A program made the translations under genes and the position numbers. Positions 7,959 through 15,201 of a stretch of DNA of 38,976 bases are shown one piece after another; position 1 is the stretch's first letter; each line of letters begins with the position of its first letter. Origin of the DNA: Alistipes sp. (lineage in GTDB: Bacteria > Bacteroidota > Bacteroidia > Bacteroidales > Rikenellaceae); contig JAHHQN010000021.1 in assembly GCA_020026375.1 (NCBI GenBank), forward strand, positions 1-38,976, written 5' to 3'. The notes beneath the pieces were generated by a model. The model searched no databases. It was not told the DNA's origin and saw nothing but the letters and a program-made list of their open reading frames with translations.

Positions 7959-10900
7959 CACTTCCCGAATATGCTATCCGCCACGCCAAGGTGGTGTGGT
8001 TTCTGCTGCTGGTGCTGCTCCTGGGCGGCGTCTCGAGTTTCATGACGCTGGGCAAGAAGGAGGATTCGTCGTTTGTCATCAAGACCGCGTCGCTGGTGTG
8101 CCGCTATCCGGGAGCCACCCCCGAGGAGGTCGAACGGCTCATTACCGAACCCGTGGAGCGCGAGGTGCAGTCCATGCGGAGGATTCACAAGATTACTTCG
8201 GAGTCCTACTACGGGTTCTCGAAAATCCTCATCGAATTGGACCCTGCCACTCCGGCGCGCGACATTCCCCAACTGTGGGACGAGCTGCGCCGTAAGGTGA
8301 TGAACGTGCAGCCGCGTCTGCCGTCGGGTGCGTCGGATATCCTTGTGGCCGACGATTTCGGCGATGTCTACGGCCTCTACTACGGGTTGTCGATAGACGA
8401 GGGCTTCACCGAGAAGGAGTTGCGCGACTGGGCGCAGCGGCTCAAGACGCGGCTCATCACCCTCGAGGGGGTGCAGAAAATCACCATTTTCGGCGAGCAG
8501 ACCCCCGAGGTGAATCTCTACGTCAATCTGGCGCGTCTGGCCAACTTCTCCATACGTCCCGAGACCATTCTTCAGACCATCGGCCGTCAGAATACCATCA
8601 TCGACAGCGGCGAGAAGGAGGCCGGAGCCATGCAGGTGCGTATCCTGGAGAACGGCACCTACAACGATTTGGACGACATCGCCAACCAGCTGCTCACCTC
8701 CTCTTCGGGGCGGCAGTACCGTCTGGGCGATGTGGCGCGTGTCGAGCGCGGCTATGCCGACCCTCCACAGACGCTGATGAGGGTCAACGGCCGCCGGGCG
8801 GTGGGCATCGGCATCTCCACGGAGGAGGGGGTCGATGTGGTGAAGGTCGGACAGACGGTGGCCGACCTGTTGCAGAAGGAGTCGTCGCGCATGCCCGTGG
8901 GCATGGAACTCACGGTGCTGTATCCCGAGGACCGCATTGCCGAGGAGGCCAACAACACCTTTCTGGTCAACCTGTTGGAGTCGGTGGCCATCGTCATCGC
9001 CATCATCATGCTGGTGATGGGTTTCCGTTCGGGAGTCCTCATCGGCAGCCTGCTGCTCTTCTCGATTGGCGGCACGCTCCTCTGCATGCAGTTCATCGGC
9101 GAGGGACTCAACCGCACCTCGCTGGCCGGATTCATCATCGCCATGGGCATGCTGGTCGACAATGCCATTGTGGTGACCGACAACGCGCGTCAGGCGATGT
9201 TGCAGGGGGTGGAGCGCAGCCGTGCCTTCATCGATGGGGCCAACCTCCCGTCGTGGAGCCTGCTGGGTGCCACGCTCATCGCCATCTTCTCGTTCCTGCC
9301 CCTCTATCTGGCCCCCTCGTCGGTGGCCGAAATCGTCAAGCCGCTCTTCGTGGTGCTGTCCATCTCGCTGCTGCTGAGCTGGGTGCTGGCGCTCAGTCAG
9401 ACCCCTCTGCTGGGCAACGTGATGCTCAAGGTGGAAAAAAGCACGGAGCAACCCTACACCTCGCGCTTCTACCGTGCGTTCGACCGCCTGCTGGAGGCGT
9501 TGCTCCGCTGGCGGTGGGCGGTGATGGCGGTGGTGGTCGGCTGCTTCGTGGTGTCGATGTGGGTCATGGGGCGCATGCCGCAGGACTTTTTCCCCTCGCT
9601 CGACAAGCCCTACTTCCGTGCCGATGTCATCTTGCCCGAGGGCTACGATATCCGCTTCACTGAGCGGCAGATGATGGAGATGGAGGAGTGGCTGCTGTCG
9701 CAGAAGGAGGTGCGCAATGTGTCGCTGACGGTGGGTTCCACCCCTCCGCGCTACTATCTGGCCAGCGGCAGCATCTCGCTGCGTCCCAATTTCGGCAACC
9801 TGCTGGTCGAGGTGCATGACAAGTCGCAGACGGCCGATGTCGAGGCGCGTTTCAATGCCTATGTCAATGCCCGATATCCCGATGTGTGGCTGCGTTCGTC
9901 GCTCTTCAAGCTCTCGCCCGTGCCTGACGCTTCCATCGAATTCGGCGTCATCGGCGGCAATGTCGACACACTGTGCCGTGTGGCCGGCGACATCGAACGC
10001 ATCATGTGGAACACCCCCGGTACCGACAATATCCGCAACAGCTGGGGCAACCGCATACCGGCCTGGCAACCCGAATATTCGCAGATGAGGGGCCAGCGCA
10101 TCGGCATTTCGCGCAGCGAGATGGCCCGCGGCATCACCATCTCCACACAGGGCTACCGTTTGGGTACCTACCGCGAGGGTGACCTCTTCATGCCTATCCT
10201 GCTGAAGGACGAGAACATTGCGGATTACAACCTCACCAACCTTCAGGCGCTGCCGATATTCAACCCCTCGGGCAAGGTCTACTCGCTGGGACAGAGTGTC
10301 TCGCGCTTCGACTTCGGTTACCGCACGGGTGTCATCAAACGCTTCAACCGCCAGCGCGTCATCAAGGCGCAGTGCGACGCGGCGCGCGGTGTCAACACCA
10401 TGGGACTCTACGCGCGTCTGGCCGACTCGGTGCAACGCTCCGTGAAACTGCCCGACGGCTATTCGCTGCGGGTGTTCGGCGAGCAGGAGAGCAGCGACGA
10501 GTCGAACGAGGCACTGGCCGCGAACATGCCCCTCACGCTGGTGCTGATTTTCGTGACACTGCTCTTTCTGTTCGGCAACTACCGCGACCCGGTTATCATT
10601 CTGCTGATGATACCGCTCATCTTCATCGGTGTGGTGCTGGGACTCAACGCCATGGGCAAACTTTTCAACTTTTTCTCGCTGCTGGGACTTCTGGGTCTGG
10701 TGGGCATGAACATCAAGAATGCCGTGGTGCTGGTCGAGCAGATCGGGGTGTTGCGCCGTGAGGGCATGCCGCCCTACGATGCGCTGCTCACGGCCACACG
10801 CAGCCGTATTGTCCCCGTGGTGATGGCCTCCGGCACGACGATTCTGGGCATGCTGCCCCTGTTGTTCGATGCCATGTTCGGAGCCATGGCCGCCACCATC

Positions 10901-10987
10901 ATGGGCGGACTGTTGGTGGCCACGCTGCTCACGGTGTGTGTCCTGCCCGTCACCTATGCCCTGTTCTATAATATCCGTAAACCATGA
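7955..10987 (+). CDS. RND-family efflux permease (AcrB/MexB type)
   Basis: This proton-driven inner-membrane pump of 1010 residues has the usual RND layout: one N-terminal TM helix, a large periplasmic domain, TM2-6, a second large loop, TM8-12. The proton-relay region of TM4 reads GMLVDNAIVVTDNA with Asp402-Asn403, where AcrB has Asp-Asp. TM10 keeps the conserved lysine (Lys921) in GMNIKNAVVLVEQ. The N-terminus ends with SSFMTLGKKEDSSF, and YPGATPEEVERLITEPVE is the family hallmark of the first loop. The substrate cannot be read from sequence; the absence of Met/His clusters argues weakly against a heavy-metal exporter. It overlaps both neighbours by ATGA junctions, so the three genes form one translation-coupled operon. 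Confidence 0.95.
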   Translation: MTLPEYAIRHAKVVWFLLLVLLLGGVSSFMTLGKKEDSSFVIKTASLVCRYPGATPEEVERLITEPVEREVQSMRRIHKITSESYYGFSKILIELDPATPARDIPQLWDELRRKVMNVQPRLPSGASDILVADDFGDVYGLYYGLSIDEGFTEKELRDWAQRLKTRLITLEGVQKITIFGEQTPEVNLYVNLARLANFSIRPETILQTIGRQNTIIDSGEKEAGAMQVRILENGTYNDLDDIANQLLTSSSGRQYRLGDVARVERGYADPPQTLMRVNGRRAVGIGISTEEGVDVVKVGQTVADLLQKESSRMPVGMELTVLYPEDRIAEEANNTFLVNLLESVAIVIAIIMLVMGFRSGVLIGSLLLFSIGGTLLCMQFIGEGLNRTSLAGFIIAMGMLVDNAIVVTDNARQAMLQGVERSRAFIDGANLPSWSLLGATLIAIFSFLPLYLAPSSVAEIVKPLFVVLSISLLLSWVLALSQTPLLGNVMLKVEKSTEQPYTSRFYRAFDRLLEALLRWRWAVMAVVVGCFVVSMWVMGRMPQDFFPSLDKPYFRADVILPEGYDIRFTERQMMEMEEWLLSQKEVRNVSLTVGSTPPRYYLASGSISLRPNFGNLLVEVHDKSQTADVEARFNAYVNARYPDVWLRSSLFKLSPVPDASIEFGVIGGNVDTLCRVAGDIERIMWNTPGTDNIRNSWGNRIPAWQPEYSQMRGQRIGISRSEMARGITISTQGYRLGTYREGDLFMPILLKDENIADYNLTNLQALPIFNPSGKVYSLGQSVSRFDFGYRTGVIKRFNRQRVIKAQCDAARGVNTMGLYARLADSVQRSVKLPDGYSLRVFGEQESSDESNEALAANMPLTLVLIFVTLLFLFGNYRDPVIILLMIPLIFIGVVLGLNAMGKLFNFFSLLGLLGLVGMNIKNAVVLVEQIGVLRREGMPPYDALLTATRSRIVPVVMASGTTILGMLPLLFDAMFGAMAATIMGGLLVATLLTVCVLPVTYALFYNIRKP

Positions 10988-12228
10988 GACTGATTCTTAT
11001 TCTGTTATTTCTGTTGCCTCCGGCGGTGGTGTGGGGACAGTGGACTCCCGAGAACTACCGCCGCGAGGTGGTGCGTTACAGCCATGACCTCAAGATGTCG
11101 CACTCGCGTGCCGATGCCGCGCGCATGAAGGCCGATGCCGCCCGCAAGGGCATGCTGCCGCGGCTGGACATGGTGGGTGACTTCTCTGTGTCGGCACGCC
11201 ACTATTCGGGACGTGAGAATTGGAACTTCTCGCTCCAGCCGCAAATCGTGCAGGAAATCTACGGTGGCGGTGCGCGGCGCACGCAGCGCGATGCCGCCGC
11301 GATAGAGAGCCGTATTTCGTTGCTGGAGAGTGATTTCTCTCTGCTGGAGGTGCGCTATGCGGCCGACTATGCCTACTGGAACCTCTCGGCAATGGAGAAC
11401 TATGCTTCGGCCATGCGTCAGTATGTGTCGCTCATCTCCTCGCTCAAGTCGATTATCGACCGTCGTTTCGCCGAGGGATATGTGGCGCGCGGCGATGTGC
11501 TGATGATCGATGCCCGACTCATCGAGGCGCGCTATGAGCTGACGACGGCCGAAAATGGCGCAAAGGTGGTGCGCCACAACTTCAACACGCTGATAGGAGC
11601 CTCGCCCGACGCACCTGTACGACTGGTGCTGCCGCGGGGCGACTCGCTCGGTTTTCCGTTGCGGATTACGGTGGCGGACATGCTTCGTCGGCGTCCTGAC
11701 GTTGCGGCTGCGGAGCTTCGCGTGTCGTTGAGAGAGGTGGGCATACGTTCCGCGCGTGCGCCGTTCAACCCCCGTCTGAGTGTGGGCTTCGGTGCGGTGT
11801 GGAAGCCCTACTTCCCCAATGCCACGGGTGCCACGGTGATGGACGGCGTGGCCTTTGCCTCGCTCTCCGTGCCGATATTCCACTTCCGCGAGCGGCGGAG
11901 CCGTGTCGGTGCGGCGCGTGCGGCGCGCGACGAGGCCGGTGAGCGACTGGAGCAGTTGCGCGGCGAGCTGGCGCGTCAGGAGGCCGATGCCTGGGCGGCC
12001 CTCGGCCAGAGCCGCCGTCAGATATCCATCTCGGAGGAAAGCCTGCGCATCGGCCGCGAAAACCTCGAAATCAGCACCTATGCCTACAACGAGGGACAGT
12101 CGACCCTGCTCGAGGTGTTGCAGGCGCAGTTGAGCTGGATACAGCTCTACACCAACTCCATACATGCCGACTTCAACTACCGTGTGGCGGTGTCCGACTA
12201 CCGACGGGTCACGGCACAGGAGCAGTAG
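10984..12228 (+). CDS. TolC-family outer-membrane efflux channel
   Basis: The third component of the efflux operon has 414 residues with a Sec signal peptide (MRLILILLFLLPPAVVWGQ). The mature protein has the duplicated outer-membrane-factor architecture: long helices rich in Ala, Arg and Glu (for example SHSRADAARMKADAARKG and AARDEAGERLEQLRGELARQ) and a conserved AAELRVSLREVGIRSARAPFNPRL segment around residues 238-262. It has no lipobox, so it is anchored through its barrel. No regulator gene is adjacent. A bidirectional terminator follows the gene at once. Confidence 0.93.
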   Translation: MRLILILLFLLPPAVVWGQWTPENYRREVVRYSHDLKMSHSRADAARMKADAARKGMLPRLDMVGDFSVSARHYSGRENWNFSLQPQIVQEIYGGGARRTQRDAAAIESRISLLESDFSLLEVRYAADYAYWNLSAMENYASAMRQYVSLISSLKSIIDRRFAEGYVARGDVLMIDARLIEARYELTTAENGAKVVRHNFNTLIGASPDAPVRLVLPRGDSLGFPLRITVADMLRRRPDVAAAELRVSLREVGIRSARAPFNPRLSVGFGAVWKPYFPNATGATVMDGVAFASLSVPIFHFRERRSRVGAARAARDEAGERLEQLRGELARQEADAWAALGQSRRQISISEESLRIGRENLEISTYAYNEGQSTLLEVLQAQLSWIQLYTNSIHADFNYRVAVSDYRRVTAQEQ

Positions 12229-12241
12229 CCGCATAACGGAC

Positions 12242-12277
12242 AAAACCCCCGAAAGTCCTTGAACTTTCGGGGGTTTT
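12242..12277. terminator. Bidirectional terminator between convergent operons
   Basis: A perfect 15-bp stem (AAAACCCCCGAAAGT 12242-12256 with ACTTTCGGGGGTTTT 12263-12277) carries a six-base loop. A and T runs flank both sides. It sits between the plus-strand efflux operon and the minus-strand C11 peptidase gene and can stop transcription from both sides. Confidence 0.9.
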
Positions 12278-12301
12278 CTGTCTATGGTGTCTTCCTGCGG
12301 A

Positions 12302-13516
12302 CTAATGGGTGGCCGCCCACCACTCGGTGCGGCGGTTCTCTTCTGAATACTTGGTCGAGGGGGCGCTGCAGGTTACTCCCGAATAGTAGTCGATGGGATA
12401 CATGCCCTGTTTCGAGGGGTTGATCATCGAGTAGAACTTGGCGGTGTGGAGTCGGCACTCCTTGGGGAAGGTGCGGTCTAACTGCTCGTTGAAACTGCGC
12501 AGCATCATCTCCTCCGTGGCGATTTGCTCCACATACTGTCCGAAGTCGTAGAACATGTGGTTGTTGCAGTTCTCATAGGTCTGCAACGCTTCGGGACGGC
12601 ACTCGCGGGTGGGCGAGGTGAATATCTGCCGCGATATGGCGGCCATCTCCTCCAGCTCGGAGCAGATGGTCAGGGCGATGCAGCCCGAACGGTAGTTGAC
12701 GGGGTACTCGTTGTTGTAGAAATGGTGGTACTTGCGGCAGACCTCGTGGAGACGCGCCTCGAGCGGCGAGTTGTCGCGCATGAGTGCCGGCACCACATAT
12801 TTGTAGGGGAAGCCGTCGCCCATCACCTCACACGGCGAGGCGATGATGTATTGAGCGTTGTGGCGCATGGCGTAGAGCGTCTCGATGTTCGACATGAAGC
12901 AGTCGTCGAAGATGATGTAGTCGAACCGTGTGCCGGTGGCGGAGAGTTGTGCGGCGATATCCTTCACATTGAAGTGGGTGTCGCGTTCGCCGAAGGCTCT
13001 GGTCACGGGGTAGAAGCCGCCCCAGGGGTCTTTCATCGGACGGCGCGACATCACGGCCATGGGCAGCGGCTTGTCCTTGGGCAGCCAGCCCGAGCCGTGG
13101 CCGCCCATCACCAGCCCATAGCTGTGGGCCGGAGCCAGTGATTTCATCTGGTTGACCACACGGGTGAAAAATTCGGGATTGCGGCGGTCGGCATCGTCAC
13201 ACTCCTTCAGCGTCGTGATTTCGGCCTCGCCCTGCGATGCGGAGTGACGGATTTCGGCAATCTGCCACTTGCGGTTGATGAAGCCGTACATCACGATACG
13301 GTTGCTGCGTGCCATCTGCGCGGTGAAGGCCTTGCGCGCCTGTTCGATATTTTCAGCGAAGAAGTCGGAGAGCGACGTGCCGATGAAGACGAACATCGTG
13401 GTGTGGAGGTTTTCCTTCGGCGGTTGGGGCGCAGGCGCTGGGTCGGGCAGCGGGTCCTCGGAGCAGGCTGCCACCAGCAACAGAAGGGGCAGCAGAAGGC
13501 GGAAGAGGGTCTTCAT
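12302..13516 (-). CDS. Clostripain-family (C11) cysteine peptidase lipoprotein
   Basis: The 404-residue product begins with a lipoprotein signal (lipobox VAAC, Cys18) followed by an acidic SEDPLPDP stretch and a Pro-rich linker; the acidic residues after Cys are compatible with surface export in Bacteroidetes. The catalytic dyad of clan CD peptidases is visible: His140 in VMGGHGSGW and Cys206 in IIFDDCFMSNIE. C11 peptidases cleave after Arg or Lys and often need autoprocessing. The gene is the last of the ligA-dapA-DUF4919-C11 unit and overlaps the DUF4919 stop by one base. Its substrate is unknown. Confidence 0.88.
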   Translation of the reverse strand: MKTLFRLLLPLLLLVAACSEDPLPDPAPAPQPPKENLHTTMFVFIGTSLSDFFAENIEQARKAFTAQMARSNRIVMYGFINRKWQIAEIRHSASQGEAEITTLKECDDADRRNPEFFTRVVNQMKSLAPAHSYGLVMGGHGSGWLPKDKPLPMAVMSRRPMKDPWGGFYPVTRAFGERDTHFNVKDIAAQLSATGTRFDYIIFDDCFMSNIETLYAMRHNAQYIIASPCEVMGDGFPYKYVVPALMRDNSPLEARLHEVCRKYHHFYNNEYPVNYRSGCIALTICSELEEMAAISRQIFTSPTRECRPEALQTYENCNNHMFYDFGQYVEQIATEEMMLRSFNEQLDRTFPKECRLHTAKFYSMINPSKQGMYPIDYYSGVTCSAPSTKYSEENRRTEWWAATH

Positions 13517-14253
13517 TACTTGTAGTGTCGGGGTTTAAGGTTGTTGAACTGCCAGGTGCGGTCGCGTTTGTAGGTGTAGCCCTCGGGCTTGTTCCAGTAG
13601 ACGCGGCTGAAGTTGAAGTACATGCCCTTGCGCTTCTTGCCCCCGATGGAGTAGGAGGTGAGGAAGGGAATGAACTCCACATGGCGGCTGATAACGCGGC
13701 TCTTGCCGTTGTTGAACCCCTCGACCGACATCACGTCATAGGCGTGGTCGAACATCAGAATGTGGCGCGGAGTCTTGTCCGTGAGACCGTCGCCCGAATC
13801 GAGAATGGTGCGGACAACGCCCATCATGCGGGCATGGAAAGCCTTTTCCTTCTCCTTGTCGCCCAACGCTCCGTAGGCATAGGTCATCAGGTTGAGAATC
13901 TTGGGACTGAAGGGGTCGCGAGCCAGAGCGTCCTTGCCCATCATGACGATGGCCTCGAGGGTCTTCGTGTTGGGTTTCTCGGGGTCGAGACCCGACGCCA
14001 GCATCAGCAGCTTGTCCAAATCGGGATTGGCGTTCAGCGGCTTGTAGCTCTCCTGGTAGGCGTAGCCGTAGTAGAGATAGTGGTAATCCTCGTCGGTGAG
14101 GGTCAGGTCACCGGCGTTGTAGCGCATGATGAGCCCCGTGTAGTAGAACGGCGAGGCGGTGTCCATAATCTTGTCGAGGATATCGTCCTCGTCGGGGACT
14201 TTGGCCACGGCCAGTGCCGGCAGGAGCAGAAGCAGCAACAGTATTCGTTTCAT
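13516..14253 (-). CDS. DUF4919-like exported protein
   Basis: The 245-residue protein has a Sec signal peptide (MKRILLLLLLLPALAVA, cleavage near residue 17) and no lipobox. It contains TPR-like helical content (YHYLYYGYAYQESYKPLNAN; DPFSPKILNLMTYAYGALGD) and a C-terminal beta-rich region ending WQFNNLKPRHYK. It resembles the Bacteroidetes DUF4919 family, which has no assigned function. It is translation-coupled to the downstream C11 peptidase (TAATG overlap) and lies 33 bp after dapA. Coupling to the peptidase suggests a shared periplasmic or envelope role, but this is inference. Confidence 0.75.
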   Translation of the reverse strand: MKRILLLLLLLPALAVAKVPDEDDILDKIMDTASPFYYTGLIMRYNAGDLTLTDEDYHYLYYGYAYQESYKPLNANPDLDKLLMLASGLDPEKPNTKTLEAIVMMGKDALARDPFSPKILNLMTYAYGALGDKEKEKAFHARMMGVVRTILDSGDGLTDKTPRHILMFDHAYDVMSVEGFNNGKSRVISRHVEFIPFLTSYSIGGKKRKGMYFNFSRVYWNKPEGYTYKRDRTWQFNNLKPRHYK

Positions 14254-14286
14254 TGTGATGTTGTATTCTTGATTTTTTCGGGGGTG

Positions 14287-15174
14287 TTACTTCAAATCGT
14301 ATCGGGCGATGAGCGCGGCGAACTCCTCGCGCAGCGACTCCGAGCCGGGAATGAGGGGCAGACGCATGTCGGGGCCGATTTTGCCCATCACCGACAGGGC
14401 GCACTTCACGCCTGTGGGGTTACCCTCCTTGAAGAGCGCCTTCACCGCTTCGTCGAGTTGGCAGTACTCCTCTTCGGCCCGGGCGAAGTTGCCCTCCTTG
14501 GCGAAGTTGACACACTGCATGAACTTTTTGGGGAAGGCGTTGGCCGCCACCGAAATCACACCGTTGCCGCCGCGTTGCATGATGTCGAGCGTCATGCCGT
14601 CGTCGCCCGACAGCACGAGGAATCCCTCGGGACGGCGGTCGATGATTTCCTGTATCTGGGCGATGTTGCCCGATGCCTCCTTGATTCCGATGATGTTGTC
14701 GAAGTCACGCGCACAGCGCAGGGTGGTCTCGGCGGTCATGTTCACCCCCGAGCGGCCGGGAATGTTGTAGAGTATGACCGGCAGGGGCGAATGCTCCGCC
14801 ACGGTGCGGAAATGCTGGTAGAGACCCTCCTGCGAAGGTTTGTTGTAGTAGGGGGTCACGCTCAGTATGGCATCGGCGCCGCGCAGGTCGAACTCTCGCA
14901 GTTGGTCGAGCACCTCCGAGGTGGAGTTGCCGCCGCAGCCGATGACCAGCGGCACGCGTCCGCGGATATGGTCGGTGATATACATGGCGATGACGGCACG
15001 TTCGGGCATGTAGAGAGTGGGGGTCTCGGCCGTGGTGCCGAGTGCCACGATGTAGTCCACGCCGCCCTCGATGACATAGTCAATCATGCGTGCCAATGCT
15101 TTATAATCTACTCGTCCGTCGACAAACGGGGTTATCAGTGCTACGCCTACGCCGGCTAATTTGTTCTGTAACAT
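14287..15174 (-). CDS. dapA: 4-hydroxy-tetrahydrodipicolinate synthase
   Basis: DapA condenses pyruvate with aspartate semialdehyde, the first committed step of lysine and diaminopimelate synthesis. The 295-residue product has the usual length. The Schiff-base lysine is Lys165 in IIGIKEASGN, the catalytic tyrosine is Tyr136 in VILYNIPGRSGVNM, and the GTTAE (46-50) and VTPYYNKP (106-113) motifs complete the active site. It is 27 bp downstream of ligA on the same strand and probably co-transcribed. Related aldolases such as N-acetylneuraminate lyase share the fold, but the full set of DapA motifs makes that unlikely. Confidence 0.95.
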   Translation of the reverse strand: MLQNKLAGVGVALITPFVDGRVDYKALARMIDYVIEGGVDYIVALGTTAETPTLYMPERAVIAMYITDHIRGRVPLVIGCGGNSTSEVLDQLREFDLRGADAILSVTPYYNKPSQEGLYQHFRTVAEHSPLPVILYNIPGRSGVNMTAETTLRCARDFDNIIGIKEASGNIAQIQEIIDRRPEGFLVLSGDDGMTLDIMQRGGNGVISVAANAFPKKFMQCVNFAKEGNFARAEEEYCQLDEAVKALFKEGNPTGVKCALSVMGKIGPDMRLPLIPGSESLREEFAALIARYDLK

Positions 15175-15201
15175 GGTCTTTACGTTTTTAGGGTGTTATG
15201 G

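Noticed and set aside
7907..10435. 842-codon minus-strand open frame opposite the RND pump
   Set aside because: His/Arg/Gln-rich low-complexity translation opposite a conserved pump gene.
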